From NCBI GenBank assembly GCA_025403435.1, contig CM046354.1, positions 16,227,836-16,291,835 of the forward strand: a DNA stretch of 64,000 nucleotides. Direction: 5' to 3'. Under the pieces are notes generated by a model. The model saw only the letters and a program-made list of their open reading frames with translations. It searched no databases and was not told the origin of the DNA. The DNA is from Artocarpus heterophyllus. Taxonomy: Eukaryota; Streptophyta; Magnoliopsida; Rosales; Moraceae. The translations under genes and the position numbers were made by a program. How positions within the stretch are numbered: position 1 is the stretch's first letter; each line of letters starts with the position of its first letter. Of this stretch, positions 11,350-23,415 are shown one piece after another.

Positions 11350-13680
11350 AATTGCCTCTGACATATTATAAAAAAAAAATAAAAATTTATTATGGGATAA
11401 AATTTTTATATATTAAAATATTTAAATTTTAATTTAGTTTTCAAATACTCTTATAACTTATGCTTACATGACAGTTTTATTATTAGTCTTTCCTTTATTT
11501 TTCCCTGAAAAGAATGTAATGTTAATGGAGGTTTTAAGATGGATTTGTGTTAGCAATTTCATCACAACCAAGGACCTCTATGGTAAAACTCTCTAGAATC
11601 GTTATTAGCTACCTGAGTACAAAAGTTGGCTATGAAAGTTTTGAATGATTTCTTAGAAGAGTTTTTGCTTTTCGCAAGAAGTTCTTTCAGTTAAAATCGT
11701 AAAATATAGCTTTTTAAAGGAGCATTTTGAAATAAAATTATTATTATTTTTTTTACTAAAACGACTTATTCATGTACACTTTATTATAAAATTTTTATTG
11801 CTTACTAAAAAAATTAAAATTATTTTAATTTATTTAAGCTTTTATAAAAATATGACCCCAAACACTTACCGAAAAGTTACGATTTTTACTCCTCTTCTTC
11901 TACTAGAAAGTAAAAACTCTACTAATGAGGAAATAACAAAAAGAAATCACTGTGTGAGTGGCGGTGACAAATTCATTTCAGTGCAGATACTGGTAAAATA
12001 AAAATGTCAATATTACCTAGCAACTAAAATTATTTCAGATGTCAATTATAACTTTTTTTGTAGATGCTTAGACAATTTTTTTTTTTGCAAATACTTGGAC
12101 AAATGTTTTTTTTTTCTCTCTTTTTGCTATTACTTAAGACAAACGTTTTGCGTCACTTAAAATATTATGTTCAAGATTTTAGTTATATTTATAAATCTCC
12201 AGACTGCATATATAGATCATATTCATTTCCTAAATACTTAAATAAAAATTATCAAATTGATAATTTTTATTTATACAAAAAAGCTGCATACACTGTGCAA
12301 ATTACGTAATAAGAATGTAAGGATACACGTAAACTGGTTGTTAAAAACAGTCAATTGTATAAAGAAATGGACTCGCATAAAAATCGATGACAAGATTCCA
12401 AATTTCGTTATTTCAAAATTGTGAGTGCCACTTTATGTTCTTAATCTTTTATTTTCGAATTTAAAAAATAATAAGCAAATAATAAAAATAGAGTGTTAAA
12501 CACACGGCTATTTGGTATCATAGGCCACTAAAAACTTTTGGATCAAAAAAGGGTTTTCGCGACAAGATTTATAGTCATAGAAAAATATGCTGGCAAGTTA
12601 TAAACATTCCGAACACTGCGATTTCTCGCCTAAACCATCTTTTCTCTCAAGTGATTTTTTTTTTTGAGAATTTCTCTTAAGTGATTTAAGGTGAAAATAA
12701 ATTAATTCTGATTTTTGACTTTCATTCAAGTTTTAGCTAGTGACAGAAAGAAGTAAGTAATACTAGAACAAGAAATTTAATTAATCACAATATATTGTGT
12801 ATTTTATTTGAGTAACAAATAGATTAAGTCCCTTATAGCATTTTAAAACATTTGTTCTTAAAAAGGAATTTATTTATCATTCAAAATTTTCATATTATTT
12901 TCCCTCTAAATTAAGAGCTAAAGGAATTTATTTATTATTCAAAAATTTCATCTTATTTTCTCTTTAGATTAAGAACTAAAACTTTTTTACAGATATGAAT
13001 GTCGTAGTTGTTCGAATTCGGCTCTACCTATAAATTGTAATAGTTTCACTCAATCATTATTTTTATAATAAAAAATATAAAAGTTCAAGAGTTCAAAGCT
13101 CGATTTACAAGAACTGCTGGCATTTTATTAAAAAAAAAAAACTGTATTTTTTCCGCAGCTTGCAATTACATGATAATGACCAACGAACATCCCGTTTTAT
13201 TTATTTATATATTGATGGGAATAAAAAAAAAAGAAGCTTCTTCCATTTTGTCCTGGCTTAGAGGTTTGTTCCTGCTAGTATATATATTCTAAGGGGCAGC
13301 CCTGTTTATCTCCACGTGGTTAATGCTTCATGGGTCAACCATGCAGGCGGGGGCTAACTAAAATCGATAACCCAGCTGAAGGTTCTACCATTATTATCAC
13401 GGATATTCTTAATTTTATACACTAATAAAGTTGATTTTAATAAATTTTTAGTTAAAAACACTTATTACAATAAAAAAAGTTGTTATAATATAAAGCTCTT
13501 ATATAGTATAAAATATCAAAGATCAATTGTTGACAAATTGATACGAAGTCGATGCTCATATTCACATATATATTTTAAAAAATCCAAAATACAGTTTTTT
13601 TTATAAGCCCAATATAATGTATAAAATAAAACGAACCATTGCTGTCGCTATCGTTGTTGTTATTTGAGTTAATCATAAAT
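11350..13680. other. AT-rich intergenic DNA
   Basis: No gene. Long A/T tracts and short open frames without family resemblance. Around 13430-13510 there is a faint copy of the recurring 'acagtataaagctctcatatg' repeat discussed with the MITEs at 42311 and 43155. Confidence 0.6.
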
Positions 13681-13685
13681 TAGAA

Positions 13686-13942
13686 ATGGTAAGAAATGTC
13701 ACTTTTTTAAAACCAATTATTTAAATATGAAGATTTGAAAATATTTACATGTTTGTTTACAATATAAATAATTACATAATAAATAAATTTATGATATAAA
13801 TAATGTATTTATTCTTTGTTTACAATGTATTATTTATATAGTAAGTAAGTTATATTTACATCATAAATCTGCTATTTACTACAAATATTTTCAAAACTTA
13901 ATATATACTTCAAAAAATTTCAAAAACTAACATTTCTTTTAT
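13686..13942. repeat. Dispersed AT-rich repeat with terminal inverted repeats, copy 1
   Basis: The left end (AAGAAATGTCACTTTTTT) and the reverse complement of the right end (AAGAAATGTTAGTTTTTGAA) match imperfectly, enclosing AT-rich DNA with repeated 'aataaatttatgata' and 'tttacaatgta' phrases. A second, diverged copy of the interior sits at about 53968-54215. It fits a MITE family; no target duplication was defined. Confidence 0.5.
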
Positions 13943-15631
13943 TCTTCCATTAAAGTAAAGATTGTCTCATTTTGCATTTCAAAATTCAAAATAGAACAAG
14001 ACTCCCTCAAACTTATCGTAAATTGCAACTTAGTATTCTATAAGAACTATTTATAAATTACCCCTTATAATTAACTAGGATGATAAAAACTGTTAAAAAA
14101 TGGCATAGCAAGTTACGATGGGAGAACTATATTTTAGTTTGAGTTGTATGAAGAAAAATGAGACAAGCTCTTGTTTTTTTTTTTTTATTGGAATCTAAAA
14201 TTATTATTATTGTCATTATTTGGGAAAGCAGAAGGTTCTATTGTATTTTTGCATGTGGTAGACTTTCTTTTCGATACTCCCTTCTATGGCATTTCGGTAT
14301 CAGTTGAATTGGTGGGGCCGGCACTTCGGCGTAGGACTTTTCTGTTTTGATCTCGCTCTCTGCCATTTTTCTTCCAGAAGCAAAATTCGACTAAAGATTA
14401 CTCAAAACTCATAAGTAATAAATGGGTAAGTTTTCCCTTTTTAACTTTTGCCGATTGATAACATGGTCGCTAATTCCTTATTGATAAGGGCTTTATTTTG
14501 CAATATTGTTATAACTAGATAGTTTTAATTGTTATAACTATATAGTTTTAATTGTTACTGTATAAAGTTGTTATATATTACCGTCTAAAATAAAAATAAG
14601 TTAATTATATTGTGAAATGTACTTATAAACGTTCTTCAAAATATGGAATGATGTCAGATATAGCTCATTTGTAATAGCTTTTTATTTATAATTTGAAGCA
14701 ACGGAGAAAAGACAAGTATATATCTTCTTGTTTATAACTTCTTATTTAAATTCCTTATTATCTCTTTGGTTCGCTTCCCATGCATTGGTGTTGCGAACAG
14801 AATATTGGTTTGAACTTTGTTAGAAAACAGTGAAAAGAGACTAAAAGAAACTGAAGACCATGAACATGAACATATACATGTGGAAAACCTTAGAAGGAAA
14901 AAATCACTAGCAGAGGTAGAAGCAAATCTATTATTTGAAAAAAATTGGTACAAAAGAAGGAGTTGAAAATAATACATATATATAGGATTACAACCTTAAC
15001 ACAACAGATCTATACTGTCCTGCTTCACCCCCGCAACCTCAACGGGCATTTACCTGATCCTTCCACTATCACCATAGATCCTCAAAAAATTTTCTTAATT
15101 ATAATTTCATTGCAAACGTCATACCACAAACTTTTCGAGCCAGACTAAACAGAATTCAGATCACCGTATTCTAACAAACTTTATGAGAGATTTTATCTCT
15201 TCTACTATTTTTGGGTTTGATATATGTCCTTCATATGTTTTCTCTACTCTTCGAATGTTATATAACTCTTTGCTTCATTAATTCTTAGGAAAATTCTCTA
15301 CAACGTAAGGAAATAGGTACTTTATCTACCATTATAAACCCTCATATTTCCATTAAGTTCGAAGTTTTCATACACTTTTTTTTTAATTAGTATGATTCTA
15401 ATGTGATTTACCAATTCAGAATTGAATCTTGCAAGTGATATTTTTTTTTTTCTAACCTAGCATACTGTAGAATTCTCCCAACTCCTAAGAAGACCAGAAA
15501 CCTTGTCGTTCATGATCGAAAAGGTTCGACTGGTTCATGATAACTCTCTCCTCATTTTTTAATATTCAAACTCATTATATCTCTAGAATGATAATTTCAC
15601 AAATGCATGGGGCTCCAATGTTGTGTTGGAC

Positions 15632-17729
15632 TGTAACACCCAGAAATTTAATTAAGTACAATTAGTGTGTAAATGGTGAATTAATATGCCTTATTGTAAT
15701 TTAAACTTAATTTAATTATTTAATTATATTGTGGCATTTTTAAATTAATCTCACTTTTAAGTATTTTTATTTGTTATTTTGAATTTTGAAACAAAACAAA
15801 TTACCAAATGTCCAACATGTCCCATTTTGAAAACCATGTACGGGACATGGTTTTGTAACTGAAAACCACTTGCTTTTCTCTTATTTATTTCCTTCCCCTC
15901 TTTCATTTTCCCTCACTCTCTCTCTCTTACTCTCTGCTTTCTCTCTCTTTCCTTCTCCCTCTTTCACGCTGCCTCTCTTTCTCTCTTAATTTCGTTCCAA
16001 AAACGTGAGCTCAAGCTTTAATCTTCAGCTAGATTGGAAGCCTAGGAACGCGATTGGACCTTCACAAACTTGATTCAAAGCTCAAATTCGAGGTTAGTTT
16101 ACTTTTATTTTCAAAATTTTAAACTTTTCCCTAATTCTTCAATTTTCTTTGTATGCTGAATCTGAGTTTCTTTGAGTTTAGAAGACCTCCAATCTAGGTT
16201 TGTAGGACCCAAAACATCACGAATCTAGGCTTGATTAGACAAAAATTGAATTAAATCAAGTTTTTTCTCTTTTTCTCATTTCTGGATTTAATTAAAAATT
16301 TCCATGTAAAACTTGTTTAAAAGTGTTCTAATATGTTTTTCTATCATTTATGAACATTACCTTTGCTAAAAGAACTGAGAAAACAGGTTGGAAATGAGAT
16401 TTTGAGCTCGGGGAGGCCGAGACTCAAAATATGGAATTTTTCAGATTTTGCTAGTTTGACAAGCCGATCATGAGCATCGACAGGTCGAACCTGAGCAGTT
16501 CGGTAGGCCAGTTCTATACGGTTAATAGGCCAAACTGTGGAAGTTCGACAGGCCAGTCTAGGAAGTTCGGCCAGCCGACTGGGCTTTGTAAAATTTGTTA
16601 TTTTCACCCATTTTCACTATTTAAAACCTAGATAAAGACTTTGAGTTTGTGATGTGGTTTTGTGAGCGTTAATGGCATACTAAGACACCATAAGATAGCA
16701 TGGTAACATAGAATACTCTAAGGTAGATATTGATGAACTTAGTTTATCTTTAAGGTTATTTATGATTCTGTGGAGCTAACGTATAGCTAGTTGGGACTAC
16801 GGTGTTGAGTTTCGGCATAGGATATTGAGGTAGGACTCCAATCCTCCTTCTTTGTAGCCATCTTTTGAAAAGAGTTTTGGCCACAAAATGATTTCTTTCA
16901 AAAAATTTTCAAGAAATGATGGAGATAAATTTATAAGTTATTTTCATTAACTGTTGAATAATGAAATTATCATAATGAACAGAGTAATGAATGTGAATGA
17001 GAATACCTGGTAATATAAGACTTGAATAATGATCCTTATTAGGGCATGATGCTATACTCAGATATTAGGTCATGTAGAAAATGACTTTGGGGGTAGGCTT
17101 TGAAATCCAACTAGGCCACTACAGTGGTGATACTATTGGTTTGCCCAAGATCATAATAATGAGTTTATTACTAGATGAATAATAGACTAATTTGGTAAGG
17201 ATGAATTTTATCTATTTACTGTGTTTTATAATTCCTGTGCAAAGATAGATTTTTTTTTTTATAATCAAAATTATATGTTTTAAAAGCTTAGTCCTATTAA
17301 GCCTTTCGTTCATATTTTTATTTGTTTTAAACCCGCTCCCTTTAGGTGGATTACAACATAGAGGCAACTGAGAAGCTTGGACGAACTCGTGGACCGTAGG
17401 GACTCTGTTTAGGTTATTTGTTTATTTAATCAAGGCATGTAATATTTTATTCATATTTCTTTCATATTAGACTGTGGTTGTAAATTATTTTATTGTTGAT
17501 ACTATGTGTGTGCACTAATGTGGGTCCGGTAGGGTCCAACTCATATTTAACTTTTATTCTTAGTCTATTATATTTCATCTACTTTAATTTAGAGGAATTT
17601 GTTTTAAAAAGTTTTGAATTGCCACGTTTTCAAATAACTAAAAATTTAATTAGCAATTTTAAATTAAAATATTGGTTTAATTAACTTAATTAGTCTGTCA
17701 TGTCACTACCCGAGTCAGGGTATGTGACA
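15632..17729. mobile_element. Solo LTR (2098 bp), probably Ty3/Gypsy, TSD TGGAC
   Basis: Starts TGTAACACCC and ends GTATGTGACA, with the 5-bp direct repeat TGGAC at 15627-15631 and 17730-17734. The paralogous copy B has an uninterrupted site (about 19697-19702), so the empty site can be read directly. No gag or pol is present. TG…CA ends plus a 5-bp duplication define an LTR reduced by recombination between the two LTRs. The TGTAACACCC start and large size fit plant chromovirus LTRs of the Tekay/Del kind (family knowledge, not tested). The last 29 bp can form a hairpin (TGTCAC…GTGACA). A pyrimidine-rich tract lies at about 15895-15990. Confidence 0.92.
16458..16580. repeat. ~22-bp-period array of RGGCC-type half-palindromes in the solo LTR
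   Basis: Six degenerate units with cores such as gacaggtcgaac, ggtaggccagtt, aataggccaaac and gacaggccagtc start near 16458, 16479, 16502, 16524, 16547 and 16569, a spacing of 21-23 bp. They lie about 40 bp upstream of a TATA-like TATTTAAAA at 16619. The same core (GGCAGGCCGAAC) recurs at 34182-34258 in another LTR-like block. Confidence 0.65.
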
Positions 17730-18519
17730 TGGACCAGACTTTATCTCATCCAGAGCTAGCTGCTATTGAGCCCCTAGCTTCTCGATTAATTTTGCCGCCC
17801 ACATGTTTAGATTTTCTTTCAAAATATTTGTTATACAATCAACATATGAGAGGTTTGCAAGCACGTAATTAATGCCATGTCTAACTAATCTTACCTTCCA
17901 TTATTTTGTCTGGTTGATGACTTAGTCATTATATCAAATTTTGATGATGTGATGCTTTGTTAGGGTTTAGCTTAATTCATGTTTTGATAGGCGTTATCAA
18001 ATTTAAAATAACTATACAAATACAGATTCTTAGTTGTTTGTATAGAATTGTTTATGAGGAAAATTTTGTGGTAAGATGTAAAAACAACTCCATGATAGGA
18101 TACGATATTTAATCATCCAACCGCATTAGAATTACATTAGATTAAAAGAAATATAACAAAATTAATCGACCTTAATGAAAATCATGTTGTTAATGTGTCC
18201 TATCAATAAGATATTTTTTCATATGTATATAAGAATTCTCGTTGTTTAATTGTTACTTGATAGACAAACTATATGTATGTTCAATTTGCATATTAAATGT
18301 ACATCTTCACCAATTAATCCATGTAACTTGTTTTTTTTCCCACGAAAAATGCCTTAGTACGGCTTCAGTGTTGAAACCAAGTCAAGATCATTAATAAAAC
18401 CAATGGAGAAAAGAAATTAATCTCAAACAACACGTTAAACAAAAGTAGTCATTAGTTCAATAGTAATTTCTTCATTTTTACTGACTTGTATATTGGTGTT
18501 AAACATTCAATATTCATGG

Positions 18520-20518
18520 TCTTTCTATGGTCTAATTCCTTGTTAATAAGGGTTTCATTTGGTAACGTCGTTAAAACTATATAGTTCTAACTGTTATAGT
18601 GTAAAGCACTCATATACAATAGTATAAAATAAAAGTAAACTATAGTGTAAAGCTTTTATATGTTATAATAAATTTGTTCTAATTACGTTGTTAAACGTAC
18701 TCATATACATCCAAAACGTTCTCTAAAATATTGAATGATGTTAGTTAGAGCTTGTTTGTAATAGCTTTTAATTTGAAGCAATGGAGAAAATATAAGTATA
18801 TAACTTCTTATTTAAATTCCTTATTTCCTCTTTGGTTTGCTTCCCATGCATTGGTGTTACGAACAGAATATATTGGTTTGAACTTTGTTAGAAAATAGCG
18901 AAAATAGCGAAAATAGATGATAAAAAAACAAAAATCAAGAACACACGAATATATGTGGAAAATCTTAGAAGGGAAAAATCACAAGCAAAGGCATAAGTAA
19001 ATTCATTATTTCGAAAGATTGGTACAAAAGGAGGAGTAAAAAATAATACATATATATATAGGACCAAAACATTAACACAACAGATTCATACTGGTCCTGC
19101 TTCACCCCCGCACCACCAATGGGCATCGACCTGACCCCTCCGCTATCATCATAGACCCCCAAAAAATTCTCATAATTATAATTTCACTACAAACGCATAC
19201 CGCGAACTTTTCAAGTAGGACTAAACAGAATTCGGTTTACCGTATTCTAACAAACTTCATGAGAGATTTTCTCTCTTCTACTATTTTTGGGTTTGATATA
19301 TGTCCTTCATGTGTTTTCTCTCTTCGAATGTTATATAACTCTGTGCTTCTTTAAGTCTTGGGAAAATTCTCTAATGGGTAAAGGAAAAAGGTACTTTATC
19401 CACTATTACAAACCCTCAGATTTTCATTAAGTTATAAATTTTCATACTTTTTAATTAGTATGATTCTAATGTGATTTACCAATTCAGATTTGAATCTTAC
19501 AAGTGTGATTTGTTTTTTAACCTAGCGTATTGTAGAATTCTCCCAACTCTTAGGAAGACTAGAAACCTTGTCGTTCATGATCGAAAAGGTTCGACTGGTT
19601 CATGATAACTTTCTCTTTTCATTTTTTAATATTCAAACTCATTATATCTCTAGAATGATAATTCCACAAACGCATGAGGCTCCGATGTTGTGTTGGACCA
19701 GTTCTTGTCTCATCCAGAGCTAGGGGCTATTGAGCCCCTAGCTGCTCGATTAATTTTGCCGCCCACATGTTTAGATTTTCTTCAAAATATTTGTTATGCA
19801 ATCAACATATGAGAGGTTTGCAAGTACGTTATTAATGCCATGTCTAACTAATCTTATCTTCAATTATTTTGTCTGGTTGATCACTTAGTCATTATACCAA
19901 AGCTATATGATGTGATGCTTAGCTAGGTCTTAGGTTAATTCATGTTTTGATAGGCGCTACCAAATTTGAAATACATATACAAATACAGATTCTTAGTTGT
20001 TTGTATAAAATTGTTTATGAGGAAAATTTTGTGGTAAGATGTAAAAACAACTTCATGATAAGATACGATATTTAACCATCCGACCATATTAGAATAACAT
20101 TAGATTAAAAGAACCATAACAAAGTTAATCGACCTTAATGAAAATCATGTTAATGTGTCCTACAATTCTTATTTCATCTGTACGTAAGAATTCTCATCGT
20201 TTAATTGTTACTTGATACACAAACTATATGTATGTTCAATTTGCATGTTAATTGTACATCTTTCCTGATTAATCCACATAATTTTATTTATTTTATTTTT
20301 TTTGCGAACGCCCCCCGGCCCCCAAAAAAAAAAAAAAAGAAAGAAAAATGCCTTAGTACGGCTTCAGTGTTGAAATCAAGTCAAGATCATTAATAAAACA
20401 AATGGAGAAAATAAATTAATCTGAAACAACACGTTAAACAAAAGTAGTCATAGAGTTCAATAGTAATTTCTTCATTTTTACTGACTTGTATATTGGGGGT
20501 TAAACATTCAATATTCAA
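18520..20518. repeat. Tandem duplication, copy B (uninterrupted)
   Basis: Direct repeat of 14462-18519, lacking the solo LTR. A purine-rich tract (CCCCCCGGCCCCC then poly-A) at about 20310-20345 is present only in this copy. It ends where a foldback sequence begins (20517-20637). No gene seen. Confidence 0.85.
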
Positions 20519-20637
20519 TGTTCAAAAGCATATATGAATAAAGTCAAGACCAAATAGGTTAAAATCTTGAAAGTAACGGGTAACTAAAAGTAAATAGAGC
20601 AAAAATCAGGGAAAAGTCATATATGCTTTTGAACATT
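20517..20637. repeat. 121-bp foldback with perfect 21-bp inverted repeats
   Basis: AATGTTCAAAAGCATATATG followed by A at 20517-20537 is the exact reverse complement of 20617-20637. The 79-bp loop is A-rich. Perfect arms beside an otherwise diverged duplication suggest a young MITE or a foldback formed at the duplication breakpoint. Confidence 0.8.
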
Positions 20638-21445
20638 ACCTTAAGTGCAATCGAGTGCTACTAATGAAGAATTGAAAAATACATTGCTAACTTGTTTACT
20701 GGGCTAACAATTCAACATTTTATACACATCGGTTAATTAATTATAAAATTTGAATCAGACAGTGATATGAATGATGTTAAAAAAAAAAAAAAAAATCCAA
20801 TAACACCATTAAACCTGCTTCATCAATATTGTATTATTTAAATTGTATGATCGCAATCAAGGATGTTATGGTGGATTATTAGGTGTCTTTATCGTAAAAT
20901 ATTTGTATTATAAACATCTATCATTTGTATCTTGTAAGGACCTTGATTACAACCGTATGATTTAAATAAGATGGTGTATGATATGGGAGTCGATGGTAAG
21001 AAAATTGCTTAGATAACGTCAGTAACATTAGATTCATAAACACGATTTGATTGAATCACATTTTACCAAGATAATTGATAGACAAGAGGTTCGTAAAAGA
21101 AAATTAAATTAGCATGGAAGGGTAAATTCAAAAAATTTTGACAAAACTTTAAATAGACAGACCTTTGTAACAAAACCTTTGCCAAAAAAAAAAAAAAAAA
21201 CCATCTTTCTAAACATTGAGATAAAGTGTATATATCTTACATCATCTTGTTAGTTCTTTCCCTATATATGTTCAGTTCTTTTCTTTCCTTTTCTCTTTTA
21301 GTCTCGATGGATTTTTTTTTTTAAAAAAAATTGAAATAAATGACTTGTACTAAGAAAAAAACTGAAGATAAACGAAAAACAATATTGTGCGTTGTCCAGC
21401 TTGTATGTGTTTCTCATAAAAATAAATGTTATATTTGTGTATGCA
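20638..21445. other. AT-rich intergenic DNA
   Basis: No gene. Several poly-A runs (about 20781-20795, 21185-21200) and a poly-T/poly-A junction at 21310-21330. The Copia target site lies at the right end. Confidence 0.6.
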
Positions 21446-21537
21446 TGTATTGTTGTAGATGTGGAGCCAAATCAAGTCGACAACCCAGCAAAAGGAAGAA
21501 AAAGGGAGAAAAACGCGTCCTCAAAGGCAGAGAGCAA

Positions 21538-21767
21538 GCGCCGCGGCTCTGGCAGAAGAGCGCCGCGGCGCTGGGATGAGGGCGCCTAGGCGCCATGAGG
21601 AGAGCGCCTAGGCGCCAGGTGGATTGCGCCTAGGCGCTATGTGGCAAGCGCCTAGGCGCCAAGGGCTTTACGCCTAGGCGCAAAGAGGATGGCGCCTAGG
21701 CGCCAGGTGAAGAGCGCTTAGGCGCCGCAGGGGAGCGCCACAGCGCTTGTTTCGAGCGCCGCGGCGC
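21538..21767 (+). repeat. 11-unit 22-bp array of GCGCC(TA/GC)GGCGC palindromes, 5' LTR
   Basis: Palindromic cores start at 21538, 21560, 21582, 21604, 21626, 21648, 21670, 21692, 21714, 21735 and 21756, spacing 22 bp (21 for the last two). The central seven are GCGCCTAGGCGC-type and the outer four are GCGCCGCGGCGC- or GCGCCACAGCGC-type. Spacers (such as atgaggaga, aggtggatt, tatgtggca) are less conserved than the cores. The array ends about 110 bp upstream of the TATA box, that is, in U3. Confidence 0.95.
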
Positions 21768-21877
21768 TGACGCGCTGTGCTGCGCGATGTTTTTTGAATC
21801 AGAGTCGAATTCAAAGGTCCCAAAAACGGGAAACCACTAGGGTTTCCCATAAGTTGTGAATTTTCTCCTCCTTTGGT

Positions 21878-21886
21878 TATAAATAG
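21878..21886 (+). promoter_or_regulatory. TATA box of the Copia 5' LTR
   Basis: TATAAATAG, conserved at 25389-25397 in the 3' LTR. It marks the likely U3/R region, with transcription starting about 25-30 bp downstream, before the leader that ends at the PBS. Confidence 0.8.
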
Positions 21887-22237
21887 ACACAAGATGGCTA
21901 GGGTTGGGTGTGTGTGAAAATTGTGAGAGGCATAATTTTGTGAGAGGCAAAATTCTTAAGAGCTTCATCCTTGAGAGAGAAAAATTCCCATTGGGTGTTA
22001 GACAGAAGAGAGTTTTGGTAAGCACAATTTGTGAGTGTGTGAGAAACTGCTCTTGTAATCTGTAATCTCCTTCATCATAGTGGAATCTGCAAGCGGCAGA
22101 AACAGGATGTAGTCTCAAATTTGGACGAACCTGTATAAAAATTTGGTGTCTCTTTTTCTTCTTTTCTCCTATTTATTTTCTGCAATTGTTCGTTCTTGTG
22201 ATCCTTGGAATTAGGAGTCGTCTAATTCTCCAACAAC

Positions 22238-22248
22238 TGGTATCAGAG
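22238..22248 (+). other. Primer-binding site (initiator tRNA-Met type)
   Basis: TGGTATCAGAG two bases after the 5' LTR. This is the usual plant Copia PBS, complementary to the 3' end of initiator tRNA-Met. Confidence 0.92.
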
Positions 22249-22269
22249 AGGAGGTTTTGATCAAGAACG

Positions 22270-23412
22270 ATGACTGGAGAAGAAGGTATGGCAGCCGGCA
22301 TCACCAAATTTGATGGTTCAGATTTTTCCTATTGGAGGATGCAAGTAGAGGACTACCTATACAGCAGGAAACTGCACTTGCCTTTGGGTAATAAGCCCGA
22401 AGGCATGAAGGATGAGGAGTGGAGTCTCCTTGATAGACAGGTACTCTGTGTGATCCGTTTGACTTTGTCAAAGAACGTTGCCCACAACGTTGCGAAGGAG
22501 ACTACTACAGCAGGGATGATGAAGGCTCTGTCAGAGATGTATGAGAAGCCCTCAGCCAATAACAAGGTACATCTCATGAAGAAGCTCTTTAATTTAAAGA
22601 AGTCTGAAGGTGCCTCGGTGGTAGAATACCTGAACAGTTTCAACACCGTCCTAAACCAATTGGTCTCGGTAGAGATTAAATTCGATGATGAGATCAATGC
22701 TCTAATCCTCTTGGCCTCGTTACCGAATAGCTGGGAACCCATGAAGGTGGCCATTACGAATTCTCTAGGGAGTGCAAAATTGAAGTTTGTCGATGTCAGA
22801 AACTCTATTCTGGCGGAAGAAGTTCGCAGGAAGGACTCAGGTGAAGCCTCTTCGTCGAACTCGGCCCTTAATGTTGATAATAGGGGCAGGAAACTTGACA
22901 GGCAATCCAACAGGGATAATGGCAGGAGAGGCAAGTCGAGGAATGGGAGAAGCAAGTCAAGGAATGGTAGGAGTATGGAGTGTTGGAACTGTGGGAAGAC
23001 AGACCACTTGAAAAAGAACTGCAGGGCTCCAAGGAAGAATGAAGACAAGACTAATGATGAAGCTAACGCCGCCACTGAAGAGCAACAGGATGCCTTAATC
23101 TTGTCTGTCGACAGTTCTTTTGATTCGTGGGTGATAGACTCAGGAGCATCATTCCACACCACAGCACACCGTCATGTCCTAGAGAACTATGTTGCTGAAA
23201 ATCATGGTAAGGTTTATCTCGCTGATGGAGAACCTTTGGATATAGTTGGCATTGGAGATGTCAGTTTAAAAATGCCTAATGGGTCGGTATGGAAGATTCA
23301 TAAAGTGAGACATGTTCCTAAGTTAATGCGCAACTTGATTTCGGTGGGGCAACTGGATGATGATGGACATAAAGTAACCTTCAATTGTGGAGGTTGGAAA
23401 GTCACTAAATGA
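22270..23412 (+). pseudogene. Copia gag-protease part of the polyprotein, ended by a premature TGA
   Basis: 380 codons from MTGEEGMAAGITKFDGSDFS. A gag (UBN2-type) region with WRMQVEDYLY and LLASLPNSWEPM occupies about residues 10-190, then a basic Arg/Ser/Gly stretch. The CCHC zinc knuckle CWNCGKTDHLKKNC is at residues 238-251, and the retroviral-type aspartic protease active site WVIDSGASFH is near residue 290. The frame ends at TGA (23410-23412) and continues in the same frame at 23416, so a single substitution most likely separates gag-protease from integrase. Start chosen at the first ATG after the PBS. Confidence 0.93.
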
Positions 23413-23415
23413 GCG

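Larger units (their letters stand above)
14462..18519. repeat. Tandem duplication, copy A (interrupted by a solo LTR)
   Basis: Without the inserted LTR (15632-17729) this is about 1.96 kb of non-coding DNA matching 18520-20518 in the same order along its whole length. Shared landmarks include 'cttcccatgcattggtgtt', 'tttttgggtttgatatatgt', 'accttgtcgttcatgatcga' and 'gccttagtacggcttcagtg'. The divergence is substantial by eye, so the duplication is old. No coding capacity seen; the original nature of the unit is unknown. Confidence 0.85.
21451..22235 (+). repeat. 5' LTR of the Copia element
   Basis: TGTTGTAGATG…CCAACA, 785 bp. Contains the 11-unit 22-bp palindrome array (21538-21767), TATAAATAG at 21878-21886 and a downstream leader. 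Equal length with the 3' LTR is coincidental: one LTR has an extra 22-bp array unit at one point and the other at a different point. Confidence 0.96.

Noticed and set aside
14462..20518. The two tandem 2-kb copies as LTRs of one retrotransposon
   Set aside because: They abut directly with no internal region, and have no TG…CA ends, PBS or flanking duplication.
21538..21767. CRISPR-like array
   Set aside because: Regular spacing, but units are palindromic with similar spacers, inside a eukaryotic LTR and repeated in the partner LTR; no bacterial context.
22353..23162. 269-codon minus-strand open frame opposite Copia gag
   Set aside because: Mirror of the gag frame with no family resemblance; gag has clear domains on the other strand.
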